Of a stretch of 61,168 nucleotides of DNA, positions 46,993 to 56,186 are shown piece by piece. The stretch covers positions 1 to 61,168 of the forward strand of contig CACDGO010000006.1 of NCBI GenBank assembly GCA_902552345.1, read 5' to 3'. This DNA is from an uncultured Pelagibacteraceae bacterium (GTDB taxonomy: Bacteria; Pseudomonadota; Alphaproteobacteria; Pelagibacterales; Pelagibacteraceae). Both the position numbers and the translations under genes were made by a program. How positions within the stretch are numbered: position 1 is the stretch's first letter; every line of letters starts with the position of its first letter. The notes beneath the pieces were generated by a model. It made no database searches and was not told the DNA's origin. It saw nothing but the letters and a program-made list of their open reading frames with translations.

Positions 46993-47544
46993 TTAATTTT
47001 TTTTGTTTGTTATCGGAAAATTAAATTCTTTTAGTAATTCTAAAGTTCCCTCTTTAGTTTTGCTTGTAGTAACAATAGTAATATCCATTCCTCTAATTTT
47101 ATCTACCTTATCAAAATTTACCTCTGGAAAAATTATATGTTCCTTAACACCAAAAGAAAAGTTATTTGAACTATCTATTCCCCTTGATGAGAGTCCTCTA
47201 AAGTCTTTTATTCGTGGTAAGGCAATATTTACTAATCTATCTATAAACTCATACATTTTAAAAGATCTTAAAGTTACTTTTACTCCAGCATTAGATCCTT
47301 TTCTTGTTTTAAAATTTGAGATTGATTTTTTAAATTTGGTTATTACCGGTTTTTGTCCCGCTATCAAGCCCATATCATCAGCACAAGCTTTAAGTTTCTT
47401 TCCATCAGACCCGTCTTCACCTAGGCCCATGTTGAGGATTATCTTTTTAATTTTAGGCACCTCGTGTTTATTTTTTAATGAGAGTTTTCCCATTAATTTT
47501 GAGATTATATTTTTATCATAGGATATTTTTAATCTTGGTATCAT
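46993..47544 (-). CDS. rplE: 50S ribosomal protein L5
   Basis: 5S rRNA-binding protein contacting S13. 183 residues: [62 protein letters not shown] (core [11 protein letters not shown]) and [15 protein letters not shown]. Confidence 0.98.
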   Translation of the reverse strand: MIPRLKISYDKNIISKLMGKLSLKNKHEVPKIKKIILNMGLGEDGSDGKKLKACADDMGLIAGQKPVITKFKKSISNFKTRKGSNAGVKVTLRSFKMYEFIDRLVNIALPRIKDFRGLSSRGIDSSNNFSFGVKEHIIFPEVNFDKVDKIRGMDITIVTTSKTKEGTLELLKEFNFPITNKKN

Positions 47545-47792
47545 TTTTTACTCGCTATTTTTTTTTCTTTTTTTTTTAAATCGATATTTTTTACGTTTGA
47601 CTGATGAATGAAACTCTCTTTTGAAATAATTCCACCTTTATTTTCTTTTGTTGGTTTTAAGTGTCTCTTAATCATACCAATAGATTTTATTTTTACTTTA
47701 TTGAGCTTTCTATTTATTTCTAAGACTTCACCTGTTTTGCCTCTATCTTTACCAGATATTATTTTTACTTGTGTTCCTTTTTTTAAAATCAT
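47541..47792 (-). CDS. rplX: 50S ribosomal protein L24
   Basis: Assembly-initiating large-subunit protein with a KOW motif (KKGTQVKIISGKDRGKTGEVLEI). Only 83 residues against about 100-105 in many bacteria; the C-terminal part is truncated to a Lys-rich tail. One base after rplN; overlaps rplE by 4. Confidence 0.96.
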   Translation of the reverse strand: MILKKGTQVKIISGKDRGKTGEVLEINRKLNKVKIKSIGMIKRHLKPTKENKGGIISKESFIHQSNVKNIDLKKKEKKIASKK

Positions 47793-47793
47793 T

Positions 47794-48162
47794 TTAAAGC
47801 ACCTCCGGAGCTAGTGATATAATTTTAGTATGACCTTTAGATCTTAATTCACGTGTTACAGGTCCAAAAATTCTCGTTCCAATAGGCTCACCTTTTTCAT
47901 CAGTTAACACAACTGCATTTGTATCAAATTGCACTTTAGATCCATCATCTCTATAAATTTCTTTTTTTGTTCTTACAACAACAGCTTTATGCACTGCGCC
48001 TTTTTTTACTTTACCTTTTGGAATTGCATCTTTAACGCTTATCACAATAATATCCCCTACAGAGGCGTATCTTCTTTTTGAACCTCCTAAAACCTTAATA
48101 CATTCAACTCTCTTTGCGCCGGTATTATCTGCTACTAATAATTCTGTTTGAATTTGTATCAT
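47794..48162 (-). CDS. rplN: 50S ribosomal protein L14
   Basis: 122 residues, full length: [29 protein letters not shown] (core [13 protein letters not shown]), then [15 protein letters not shown] and [23 protein letters not shown] at the end. Confidence 0.98.
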   Translation of the reverse strand: MIQIQTELLVADNTGAKRVECIKVLGGSKRRYASVGDIIVISVKDAIPKGKVKKGAVHKAVVVRTKKEIYRDDGSKVQFDTNAVVLTDEKGEPIGTRIFGPVTRELRSKGHTKIISLAPEVL

Positions 48163-48389
48163 TACTCAATCACCTGCCAAGTTTTCTTTTTTGAAATAGG
48201 TTTGCACTCAATAATTGAGACTTTTTCACCTTCCTTAAACTTATTTTTTTCATCATGTGCATGATATTTTTTCGATCTTTTTATAACTTTTTCATAAAAT
48301 GGATGTTTAAATTTTCTTGTAACTTCAACTACAATAGTTTTATTGCTTTTAGAACTTTTTACTACACCTTTTAAAATTTTTTTTGTCAT
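48162..48389 (-). CDS. rpsQ: 30S ribosomal protein S17
   Basis: 75-residue OB-fold primary 16S rRNA binder: [30 protein letters not shown] and [21 protein letters not shown]. Overlaps rpmC by 4 bases. Confidence 0.97.
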   Translation of the reverse strand: MTKKILKGVVKSSKSNKTIVVEVTRKFKHPFYEKVIKRSKKYHAHDEKNKFKEGEKVSIIECKPISKKKTWQVIE

Positions 48390-48574
48390 TTAGAATTTTT
48401 TATCGTTGTGTACAACCTAGCTATGCTTCTTTTGATTTGATTATACTGTGCAGGGTTGTTAATTTGATTATTTATTTTTTTAAATCTTATATTAAACAAA
48501 TCTTTCTTAAGAGTCATAATTTTCTTTTCTGCTTGGTCTTTAGTTAGTTTTTTATCTTCTTTTTTTTTTGCCAT
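48386..48574 (-). CDS. rpmC: 50S ribosomal protein L29
   Basis: 62-residue helical hairpin protein near the exit tunnel: [32 protein letters not shown] (core [12 protein letters not shown]), then [12 protein letters not shown]. Identified by sequence and by its fixed position between rplP and rpsQ. Confidence 0.96.
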   Translation of the reverse strand: MAKKKEDKKLTKDQAEKKIMTLKKDLFNIRFKKINNQINNPAQYNQIKRSIARLYTTIKNSK

Positions 48575-48978
48575 TATCTTTTAATAAATTTAGTTTTAAT
48601 TGGTAATTTTGCCGATGCTTTATACAAAGCCTCTCTAGCAACATCTTCGCTTACTCCATCAATTTCAAAAATAATTCTTCCAGGTTTTACTCTGCAAGCA
48701 TAATATTCTGGTGATCCTTTACCTTTTCCCATTCTAACCTCGGTTGGTTTTTTCGATACCGGAATATTAGGAAAAATTCTTGTCCAAACCTTACCTGTTC
48801 TTTTCATGTACCTTGTAAGAGCAACTCTTGCTGCTTCAATTTGTTTACCTATAATTCTTTCAGGTTCAATGGCTTTTAAACCAAATTGTCCATAATTCAG
48901 TTTTACTGCCCTAGTAGCGTTACCGTGAATTCTACCTTTGAATGCTTTTCTAAATTTAGTTCTTACTGGTTGTAGCAT
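48574..48978 (-). CDS. rplP: 50S ribosomal protein L16
   Basis: A-site-adjacent protein of 134 residues: [21 protein letters not shown] start, [42 protein letters not shown] (core [11 protein letters not shown]). The start lies 23 bases inside rpsC. Confidence 0.98.
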   Translation of the reverse strand: MLQPVRTKFRKAFKGRIHGNATRAVKLNYGQFGLKAIEPERIIGKQIEAARVALTRYMKRTGKVWTRIFPNIPVSKKPTEVRMGKGKGSPEYYACRVKPGRIIFEIDGVSEDVAREALYKASAKLPIKTKFIKR

Positions 48979-49642
48979 TTTTCACTCTCTCTTTTTTTTC
49001 TTTTTCAACATCTTTAGCCATAAGTTCGCCTTTATAAATCCAAACTTTTACACCAATAATTCCATAAGTTGTTAAAGCTTCCGCAAAACCGTAATCGATA
49101 TCAGCTCTCAAAGTATGAGAAGGTATACTGCCCTCTCTCAACCACTCAGTTCTCGCAATTTCATTTCCAGCTAATCGACCGCTTAGCATTACTTTAATTC
49201 CTTTTGCGTTTAATCTCATAGCAGATTGCATTGCTCGTTTCATTGCTCTTCTATAGGCAACTCTTTTTACTAATTGTTGTGCAATATTTTCAGCAACTAA
49301 ATTAGAATTAAGCTCTGGTTTTTTTATTTCTTTAATATTAACATTCACATCACTTTCTGTAATTTTCATTATATTTTTTTTTATTTTTTCAATATCAGCA
49401 CCTTTTTTTCCAATAACAAAACCAGGTCTAGAAGTATTAATAGACACAGTACATTTTTTTGATGACCTTTCGATAATAATTTCTGAAACACCCGAGTTTA
49501 CAATATTTTTCTTAATATAGTTTCTAATCTTAAAGTCTTCGATCAAGAACTTTCCAAAGTCTCTTTTTTTTGCAAACCAAGTGGAATCCCAACCTCTATT
49601 TATTCCAAGTCTAAGCCCTATCGGATTAATTTTTTGTCCCAT
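48956..49642 (-). CDS. rpsC: 30S ribosomal protein S3
   Basis: mRNA-entry-channel protein, 228 residues: [23 protein letters not shown] start, KH motif [14 protein letters not shown], and [22 protein letters not shown] (core [16 protein letters not shown]). Confidence 0.98.
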   Translation of the reverse strand: MGQKINPIGLRLGINRGWDSTWFAKKRDFGKFLIEDFKIRNYIKKNIVNSGVSEIIIERSSKKCTVSINTSRPGFVIGKKGADIEKIKKNIMKITESDVNVNIKEIKKPELNSNLVAENIAQQLVKRVAYRRAMKRAMQSAMRLNAKGIKVMLSGRLAGNEIARTEWLREGSIPSHTLRADIDYGFAEALTTYGIIGVKVWIYKGELMAKDVEKEKKERVKNATTSKN

Positions 49643-50001
49643 TATTTTTTACCTTTTTTTTCCTCTAATATTATAGTTAATCTACTGTATGGTTTTTTAA
49701 TCGGACTCGCTCTGCCTTTTGCACGCGGTCGATACCTCTTCATAACAATTGATTTTCCAACGTATGCTTCCTTAACAAATAAATTATCAATATCAAATTG
49801 ATAATTGTTTTCTGCGTTTGATATTGCTGATTTAACAGTTTTGCTTACATCTTTTGCAATTTTTTTTCTTGTGAATTCAAGATCTCTAAGTGCTATATCT
49901 GCTTTTTTTCCTTTTATAAAATTACAGACTAGTGAAAGTTTTCTAGCGCTTGTCCTCACATTTTTATTTATAGCCTTCACTAACGTATTATCTTTTTCCA
50001 T
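49642..50001 (-). CDS. rplV: 50S ribosomal protein L22
   Basis: Exit-tunnel protein, 119 residues: [30 protein letters not shown] and the tunnel-loop/end [26 protein letters not shown]. Single-base overlaps with rpsS and rpsC. Confidence 0.98.
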   Translation of the reverse strand: MEKDNTLVKAINKNVRTSARKLSLVCNFIKGKKADIALRDLEFTRKKIAKDVSKTVKSAISNAENNYQFDIDNLFVKEAYVGKSIVMKRYRPRAKGRASPIKKPYSRLTIILEEKKGKK

Positions 50002-50324
50002 TATTTTTTGTCTCCTGAAGCTGGTTTAGTTTCGGTAGAAGGTGTTGAGGTAGCAGCTTTTTTATCTGCTGGGGTGTGTCCTTTAAAGGTTCTGGTAGGA
50101 GCAAACTCTCCTAATTTGTGACCAACCATTTCTTCTGAAATAGTAATTGGTATGAAGGTTTTCCCATTATGAATCATAAAACTATGTCCAACAAAATCTG
50201 GGATAATCGTAGAGTTTCTTGACCAGGTTTTAATTGGTTTTTTATTTGAACTATCTTTTAGTTTGTCAATTTTTTTCAACAAACTTGGGTGTACAAACGG
50301 TCCTTTCCAAATAGATCTAGTCAT
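50001..50324 (-). CDS. rpsS: 30S ribosomal protein S19
   Basis: Head protein paired with S13. Core: [45 protein letters not shown] and [16 protein letters not shown]. 107 residues; about 14 beyond the usual 92-93, in a Thr/Ser/Pro/Lys C-terminal tail ([19 protein letters not shown]). Confidence 0.97.
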   Translation of the reverse strand: MTRSIWKGPFVHPSLLKKIDKLKDSSNKKPIKTWSRNSTIIPDFVGHSFMIHNGKTFIPITISEEMVGHKLGEFAPTRTFKGHTPADKKAATSTPSTETKPASGDKK

Positions 50325-51157
50325 TATTTATTTCTCTTTTTCCTTCTCATAATTATTAATTTATCACTTCTTTTTGGTCTTCTTGTCTTTAATCCTTTTG
50401 CAGACTGACCCCATGGCGAAACAGGGCTTCTTCCACCTGATGTTTTTCCTTCTCCACCACCGTGAGGATGGTCTACTGGATTCATTGCAACACCTCTAGT
50501 TTGTGGTCGTTTTCCTCTCCATCTATTTCTTCCAGCCTTTCCAATCTTAATATTTTTTTGATCAGGATTAGAAACAACTCCAATTGTGCCTATACATGAA
50601 CTACTTACTTTTCTTGTTTCCCCTGAAGAAAGTTTTAAAATTGCATAGTCACCATCATAACCAGAAAGACTTACAGATGATCCAGCTGATCTTGCTAATT
50701 TTGCACCATTACCTGGTATTAATTCTACATTATGAAGAGAAGTGCCTGGAGGTATATCTTTGAGTTCTAAGGTATTTCCAATTTTAATTTCAACTTTTTT
50801 CCCAGCTTCTATGATATCGCCTTTTTTTAATCCCTGAGGACAAATTATATAGGACTTTTCCTTATCAGCATAAGTTATTAAAGCAATATATGCAGTTCTA
50901 TTAGGATCATACTCAATTCTTTCAACAGTTGCAGGTATATCTTTTTTCTTTCTATAAAAATCAATAATTCTATATTTATGTTTAGAGCCACCACCAATAT
51001 GTCTAGAAGTTATCCGGCCATTATTATTTCTGCCTCCAGTAAAGTTTTGACCTTTAGTCAGGGGTTTGTAAGGTGCACCTTTCCACAAAGAACTTTTGTC
51101 AATAACCACGGTGCCTCTAGTAGATTTTGTGTAAGGTTTGAAAGTTTTTAATGCCAT
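50324..51157 (-). CDS. rplB: 50S ribosomal protein L2
   Basis: Peptidyl-transferase-region protein, 277 residues: [11 protein letters not shown]-type start ([15 protein letters not shown]), [18 protein letters not shown], and the conserved [29 protein letters not shown] with the essential histidine. Confidence 0.98.
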   Translation of the reverse strand: MALKTFKPYTKSTRGTVVIDKSSLWKGAPYKPLTKGQNFTGGRNNNGRITSRHIGGGSKHKYRIIDFYRKKKDIPATVERIEYDPNRTAYIALITYADKEKSYIICPQGLKKGDIIEAGKKVEIKIGNTLELKDIPPGTSLHNVELIPGNGAKLARSAGSSVSLSGYDGDYAILKLSSGETRKVSSSCIGTIGVVSNPDQKNIKIGKAGRNRWRGKRPQTRGVAMNPVDHPHGGGEGKTSGGRSPVSPWGQSAKGLKTRRPKRSDKLIIMRRKKRNK

Positions 51158-51160
51158 AAA

Positions 51161-51454
51161 TTAAATTCCTGTAGTTAAATCAATACTTTGACCTTTCTTA
51201 AGCGTAATAATTGCTTTTTTATATCCAGTTTTATAAGATTTTTTTCCTTGTCTTATTTTAAGTTTTGATTTTTTATTTATTATATTTACTTTGACTACAT
51301 TTACTTTAAATAATTTTTCAATATTCTTTTTAATCGTATTTTTATTAGCTTTTTCGTGAACTTTAAAAACTGTCTTATTTTGTTCAGACAAAATGGTTGC
51401 TTTTTCTGTTATTATCGGATTGCGAATTGAGTCTATATAATTAATTTTTTTCAT
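51161..51454 (-). CDS. rplW: 50S ribosomal protein L23
   Basis: 97-residue exit-site protein, docking point for trigger factor and SRP: IRNPIITEKATILSEQNKTVFKVHEKANKNTIKKNIEKLFKVNVVKVNIIN (core PIITEKAT and KLFKVNVVKVN). Overlaps rplD by 14 bases. Confidence 0.97.
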   Translation of the reverse strand: MKKINYIDSIRNPIITEKATILSEQNKTVFKVHEKANKNTIKKNIEKLFKVNVVKVNIINKKSKLKIRQGKKSYKTGYKKAIITLKKGQSIDLTTGI

Positions 51455-52076
51455 TTAAAAATCTTTCTTGTATTTTTTTTGCGGATGATGATGTTATCAA
51501 AATATTTTTATATTTAAATAAATCATATACATTTGCGCCTTCATCATTAATTAGCTTTACGTTCTTAATATTTCTTGCTGATTTATTTATATTTTTCAAA
51601 GACTCTTTATCTGAAATAATTAAAGTATTTGTTAAATTATTTTTTTCTAAGAAACTATTGAATTCTTTTGTTTTTTTAATTTCTTTTTTTATATCTGCTA
51701 AAATATGTAAATTTTTATCATAATTTTTTTTTGATAATGTTTGCGCTAATGCAATTTTTTTTACTTTCTTGTTTATTTTTTTAATTTTGTAAGCTTTGCC
51801 TTTGGGACCATGTGCAACCCCACCACCCACAAATAATGGTGCCTTTTTACTTGCATGTCTTGCCCCTCCACTACCTTTTTGTGCAACTATTTTTTTTGTA
51901 GAGCCTCTAATTTGATTTCTTTGTTTCGTTTTAGCTATCCTAGGTTTAGAATGGTTTAATTGCCAATCAATAACATATTTAATTAATTTAAAATTTACTT
52001 TTAGCTTCACTAATTTATCAGAAATCTCAATAGAGGCAGTTTTAGAACCGTCAATATTTAAAAGTGGAAATTTCAT
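51441..52076 (-). CDS. rplD: 50S ribosomal protein L4
   Basis: Tunnel-constriction protein, 211 residues. RQNQIRGSTKK-like segment appears as KQRNQIRGSTKKIVAQKGSGGARHASKKAPLFVGGGVAHGPKG (core QKGSGGARHAS and GGGVAHGPKG). In E. coli L4 also represses its operon; no leader attenuator is visible here because rpsJ follows fusA after 3 bases. Confidence 0.97.
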   Translation of the reverse strand: MKFPLLNIDGSKTASIEISDKLVKLKVNFKLIKYVIDWQLNHSKPRIAKTKQRNQIRGSTKKIVAQKGSGGARHASKKAPLFVGGGVAHGPKGKAYKIKKINKKVKKIALAQTLSKKNYDKNLHILADIKKEIKKTKEFNSFLEKNNLTNTLIISDKESLKNINKSARNIKNVKLINDEGANVYDLFKYKNILITSSSAKKIQERFLNEKN

Positions 52077-52781
52077 TTATTTTTTCCCTTTCTTCGCAGC
52101 AGCAGCTTTGACTTTTGCTTCGTGTTTTTCTTTAATTGTTTTTCGACTCACATTTTTAATTGACTCTCTAAGTATAACAGTTGAATTTTTAGCACCCGGA
52201 ATTGAACCTTTTAAAAATAGAAGATTATTTTCTAAATCAGACTTTATAACTTCTAAGTTTAACATTGTTCTTGGTTTATCTCCCATGTGTCCAGCCATTT
52301 TTTTTCCTTTAAAAACTTTTCCCGGATCTTGTCTTTGTCCTGTTGACCCATGTGATCGATGTGAAACAGAAACACCATGCGAGGCTCTTAATCCGCTAAA
52401 ATTCCATCTTTTCATTACTCCTGCAAACCCTTTACCAATAGTTTTTGATCTAACATCTATGAATTTTTTATCTTTAAATATTTCTAGACCTAATTCATTG
52501 CCCTCTTTATACTGATCATTATTTTCAACCCTAAACTCTTTTAAAATTTTTTTAGGTTCAGTATTTTTTTTTGAAAAATATCCTTTCATCTGTTTTGTTA
52601 ATTTTGAATTTTTTAATTTAAAAAAGCCGAGTTTTACAGCTTTATAGCCTCTCTTATCCTCTGAAATAATATCTAAAACTCTTCCTTTCTCTACTTTTAT
52701 TACTGTTACTGGCACTGACTGACCAGTTTCTAAGAATTCTCTTGTCATGCCAATTTTAGTTCCTATTAATCCTATACTCAT
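52077..52781 (-). CDS. rplC: 50S ribosomal protein L3
   Basis: Early-assembly protein, 234 residues: SIGLIGTKIGMTREFLETGQSVPVTVI start, KGFAGVMKRWNFSGLRASHGVSVSHRSHGSTGQRQDPGKVFKGKKMAGHMG (core ASHGVSVSHRSHGSTGQ). Ends in an Ala/Lys-rich tail. Confidence 0.98.
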   Translation of the reverse strand: MSIGLIGTKIGMTREFLETGQSVPVTVIKVEKGRVLDIISEDKRGYKAVKLGFFKLKNSKLTKQMKGYFSKKNTEPKKILKEFRVENNDQYKEGNELGLEIFKDKKFIDVRSKTIGKGFAGVMKRWNFSGLRASHGVSVSHRSHGSTGQRQDPGKVFKGKKMAGHMGDKPRTMLNLEVIKSDLENNLLFLKGSIPGAKNSTVILRESIKNVSRKTIKEKHEAKVKAAAAKKGKK

Positions 52782-52786
52782 AACGT

Positions 52787-53095
52787 TTATATTTTTATTT
52801 CAATATCTACTCCAGAAGCTAAATCGAGTTTCATTAACGCCTCTACAGTTTGAGGAGTAGGTTCTATAATATCAATTAATCTCTTATGTGTTCTAGACTC
52901 AAATTGTTCTCTACTTTTTTTGTCTATATGAGGAGATCGAAGCACAGTATATCTCTCTATTCTTGTAGGTAAGGGAATTGGACCTTTAACTTGTGCACCA
53001 GTTCTTTTAGCAGTGTTAACAATTTCCTCTGTAGATAAATCTAGGATCTTGTTATCGTATGCTTTTAAATGAATTCTTATATTCTGATTTTCCAT
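52787..53095 (-). CDS. rpsJ: 30S ribosomal protein S10
   Basis: 102 residues: [60 protein letters not shown] (core [19 protein letters not shown]). Follows fusA after 3 bases; tuf, usually between them, is absent. Confidence 0.98.
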   Translation of the reverse strand: MENQNIRIHLKAYDNKILDLSTEEIVNTAKRTGAQVKGPIPLPTRIERYTVLRSPHIDKKSREQFESRTHKRLIDIIEPTPQTVEALMKLDLASGVDIEIKI

Positions 53096-53098
53096 AAT

Positions 53099-55171
53099 TT
53101 AAGCTAATTTTTTTGTCACCTCATCTTGTACATTTTGAGGAACTTTATCGTAATGACTGAATTGCATTGTGTATTGTGCACGTCCCTGTGTTGAGGACCT
53201 TAGGTTATTTATGTATCCAAACATGTTAGCTAATGGCACCACTGCATTAATTGCAGTAGCATTTCCTCTAGGCTCAGTAGATCCTACTTGTCCTCTTCTA
53301 CTATTTAAATCTCCTATCACGTCACCCATAAATTCTTCTGGTGTAACTACTTCAACCTTCATCATAGGCTCAAGTAATTTTAATATAGCTTTTTGACATG
53401 CTTCTCTAAAACAGGATCTGCTAGCTATTTCAAATGCTAAAACACTAGAGTCAACATCATGATGTAAACCATCTAAAATTTTGACTTTATAATCTATTAT
53501 TGGAAATCCAGCTAGAATTCCGCTGTCTGCAACACCTTCAACTCCTTTTTCAACACCTGGGATATACTCTTTAGGAATTGCTCCTCCTTTAATAAGATTT
53601 TCAACTTCTCTACCTTTTCCTGCTTCTAAAGGTTCAACACTCAGCCTTACTTTAGCAAATTGACCAGCTCCTCCGCTTTGTTTTTTATGAATATATTCCA
53701 TTTCTGCAGTACCTAAGATAGTTTCTCGGTAAGCTACTTGTGGTGCACCAATATTAGCTTCAACTTTGAACTCTCTCTTCATTCTGTCTACAATTATATC
53801 CAGATGCAGTTCACCCATACCTTTAATAATCGTTTGACCTGACTCCTCGTCAGATGAAACTCTGAATGAGGGATCTTCTTTTGCTAATCTAGCTAATGCT
53901 TCACCCATTTTTTCTTGGTCACCTTTAGTTTTTGGTTCAACTGCGATTTCGATTACTGGATCTGGAAATTCCATAGGCTCTAAAAGAATTGGGTTTTTTG
54001 AGTCACATAAAGTGTGACCTGTGATAGTATGTTTTAATCCAGCTAAAGCAACTATATCTCCAACTGTCGCAGATTTTATATCTTCCCTACTGTTAGCATG
54101 CATTAGAAGCATTCTACCAATTCTCTCATCTTTATCTTTTGATGAATTTAATATTGATGTTCCTGCATTAAGTGTACCAGAATATATTCTTATGAAGGTT
54201 AGGGAACCTACGAATGGGTCGTTAGCAACTTTAAAAGCCAATGCAGAAAAATTTTCTTTTTCCTCAAACTTCATTGTTACTTTTTCATCTGAACCAACTT
54301 TAGTTCCGTCAATTGAGCTTAAATCACTAGGGCTAGGTAAAAAATCTATTACAGCATCTAATAACGGTTGAACACCTTTGTTTTTAAATGCTGATCCAGT
54401 CAAAATAGGCACAAAGTTAAACTCTAAAGTCCCTTTTCTAATGCATTTTATAAGATCTGTTTCTGATGGTTCTTTACCATCTAGATAAGACTCCATTAAC
54501 TTTTCGTCTTGTTCTACTGCTGTTTCTACAAGATCTTTTCTATATTTGTTAGCTTTTTCCTTTAAGTCCTCTGGGATTTCAACGTATTCAAACTTTGCTC
54601 CCAAATCCTCATTTTGCCAAACTATCCCTTTCATTTTAACTAAATCTACAACGCCTTTTAAGTCTGCCTCTGCTCCGATTGGCAGTTGAAGCGGTAGTGG
54701 TTTGCATCCAAGCCTTTCCTTAATCATATCTACACAACGATAAAAGTCTGCTCCTGTTCTATCAAGTTTGTTAACAAAACATATTCTAGGAACTTTATAT
54801 TTGTCAGCCTGTCTCCAAACAGTTTCTGATTGTGGTTCAACGCCTGCTACTCCATCAAAAACTGCTACAGCACCATCCAAAACTTTTAATGATCTCTCAA
54901 CTTCGATAGTGAAATCCACGTGTCCAGGTGTATCAATAATATTAATCCTGTGATCTCTCCAAAAACAAGTAGTAGCAGCTGATGTGATTGTAATTCCTCT
55001 TTCTTGCTCTTGTTCCATCCAGTCCATTGTCGCTGCGCCGTCATGTACTTCACCGATTTTATGGCTTTTTCCAGTGTAATACAAAATTCTCTCGGTAGTA
55101 GTCGTTTTGCCTGCATCTATGTGAGCCATTATTCCAATATTTCTGTATTTATCTAAAGAGTATTTAGCCAT
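53099..55171 (-). CDS. fusA: Elongation factor G
   Basis: Translocase GTPase, 690 residues. G1 [20 protein letters not shown]2 [10 protein letters not shown]3 DTPGHVDF, G4 [10 protein letters not shown]; later [18 protein letters not shown] in domain III-IV and [17 protein letters not shown]-type tail ([20 protein letters not shown]). Six bases after rpsG. Confidence 0.98.
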   Translation of the reverse strand: MAKYSLDKYRNIGIMAHIDAGKTTTTERILYYTGKSHKIGEVHDGAATMDWMEQEQERGITITSAATTCFWRDHRINIIDTPGHVDFTIEVERSLKVLDGAVAVFDGVAGVEPQSETVWRQADKYKVPRICFVNKLDRTGADFYRCVDMIKERLGCKPLPLQLPIGAEADLKGVVDLVKMKGIVWQNEDLGAKFEYVEIPEDLKEKANKYRKDLVETAVEQDEKLMESYLDGKEPSETDLIKCIRKGTLEFNFVPILTGSAFKNKGVQPLLDAVIDFLPSPSDLSSIDGTKVGSDEKVTMKFEEKENFSALAFKVANDPFVGSLTFIRIYSGTLNAGTSILNSSKDKDERIGRMLLMHANSREDIKSATVGDIVALAGLKHTITGHTLCDSKNPILLEPMEFPDPVIEIAVEPKTKGDQEKMGEALARLAKEDPSFRVSSDEESGQTIIKGMGELHLDIIVDRMKREFKVEANIGAPQVAYRETILGTAEMEYIHKKQSGGAGQFAKVRLSVEPLEAGKGREVENLIKGGAIPKEYIPGVEKGVEGVADSGILAGFPIIDYKVKILDGLHHDVDSSVLAFEIASRSCFREACQKAILKLLEPMMKVEVVTPEEFMGDVIGDLNSRRGQVGSTEPRGNATAINAVVPLANMFGYINNLRSSTQGRAQYTMQFSHYDKVPQNVQDEVTKKLA

Positions 55172-55177
55172 GATATT

Positions 55178-55648
55178 TTACCATCTAAAGTGTGCAAAAG
55201 CTTTATTTGACTCTGCCATCTTATGAGTATCCTCTCTTTTTTTTATTGCAGAACCTTTATTCTGAGAAGCGTCCATTATTTCAAAATAAAGTTTTTCAGC
55301 CATTGTTTTATTTTTTCTTTTTCTTGTTGCGTCCATTAACCATCTTAATGCTAAAGCTTGACCCCTTTTTGTTTTTACCTCGACTGGAACTTGATAAGTT
55401 GCTCCTCCTACTCTTCGAGATCTACATTCTAAGTTTGGTTTTACATTGCTTATAGCTGTATTGAAAATCTTTAAAGGATCTTCTTTGTTTTTAGATTTAA
55501 TTTTTTCTAAAGCATCATACAAAATTTTTTCAGCAGTTGATCTCTTTCCATCATACATAATTGAATTTATAAACTTCGAAACAACCTCAGAATGATATTT
55601 TGGATCAGGATAAACTTTTCTAATTGGCGCTTTTCTTTTTCGAGACAT
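55178..55648 (-). CDS. rpsG: 30S ribosomal protein S7
   Basis: Head-nucleating protein, 156 residues: [21 protein letters not shown] start, [47 protein letters not shown], and [20 protein letters not shown] at the end. Confidence 0.98.
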   Translation of the reverse strand: MSRKRKAPIRKVYPDPKYHSEVVSKFINSIMYDGKRSTAEKILYDALEKIKSKNKEDPLKIFNTAISNVKPNLECRSRRVGGATYQVPVEVKTKRGQALALRWLMDATRKRKNKTMAEKLYFEIMDASQNKGSAIKKREDTHKMAESNKAFAHFRW

Positions 55649-55651
55649 ATT

Positions 55652-56023
55652 TTATTTTGGTTTTTTTGCTCCGTAGAGAGATCTTCTTTGTTTACGGTTT
55701 GTTACTCCTTGAGTATCTAAATTTCCTCTTAATATATGGTAACGTACACCGGGTAAATCTTTTACTCTTCCACCTCTCAAAAGTACAACAGAGTGTTCTT
55801 GTAAATTATGACCTTCTCCGGGTATGTATGCAGTAACTTCAAATCCATTTGATAGTCTTACTCTTGCAACTTTTCTAAGAGCTGAATTCGGTTTTTTTGG
55901 TGTGGTTGTATATACTTTTACACAAACTCCTCGTTTGAGAGGTTGTTTTTCAAGAGCCGGTACTTTATTCCTGGCAATCGGTTTAATTCTACTTTTTTTA
56001 ATCAACTGATTAATAGTCGGCAT
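55652..56023 (-). CDS. rpsL: 30S ribosomal protein S12
   Basis: Decoding-centre protein, 123 residues: [12 protein letters not shown] start, [51 protein letters not shown]. The lysines of KKPNS and RVKDLPG, where streptomycin resistance changes arise, are of the sensitive type. First gene of the str/S10/spc block, after a 157-base gap holding its promoter. Confidence 0.98.
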   Translation of the reverse strand: MPTINQLIKKSRIKPIARNKVPALEKQPLKRGVCVKVYTTTPKKPNSALRKVARVRLSNGFEVTAYIPGEGHNLQEHSVVLLRGGRVKDLPGVRYHILRGNLDTQGVTNRKQRRSLYGAKKPK

Positions 56024-56087
56024 AAAAATATTTTGAAGTTAAGGAGTAAGAAAAACCTTTTTTAAGAAATTTATGTTAGTGTTTAAG

Positions 56088-56117
56088 GTTATAATCCACC
56101 TTACTTCTAACTTTCAA
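56088..56117 (-). promoter_or_regulatory. Candidate promoter for rpsL-rpsG-fusA and downstream ribosomal genes
   Basis: On the minus strand TTGAAA (56117-56112), 18 bases, TATAAC (56093-56088), which would give a leader of about 57 bases before rpsL. A second -35-like TTGACT at 56155-56150 has only a poor -10 partner. The rest of the 157-base rpoC-rpsL gap is AT-rich with no open frame. Confidence 0.5.
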
Positions 56118-56156
56118 AATTTGCCGTAAATTATCATTGAACTAGTAAAAGTCAAT

Positions 56157-56186
56157 GTTTAATGAGATATAGCTCAGAGATTAAAC
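56157..56186 (-). terminator. Hairpin at the end of rpoC, possible weak terminator
   Basis: GTTTAAT/ATTAAAC arms (7 bp) begin in the last codon and stop codon of rpoC and enclose an inner GAG/CTC pair. The stem is AT-rich and is followed by ATTGACTTTT rather than a long T run, so efficient termination is doubtful. It may instead stabilise the rpoBC mRNA 3' end. Confidence 0.3.

Noticed and set aside
47003-47521. 172-codon plus-strand frame inside rplE
   Set aside because: Shadow of the L5 gene in the opposite strand.
56161-56186. tRNA-like TAGCTCAG motif on the plus strand after rpoC
   Set aside because: Looks like a tRNA D-arm box but no acceptor stem, anticodon arm or T arm follows.
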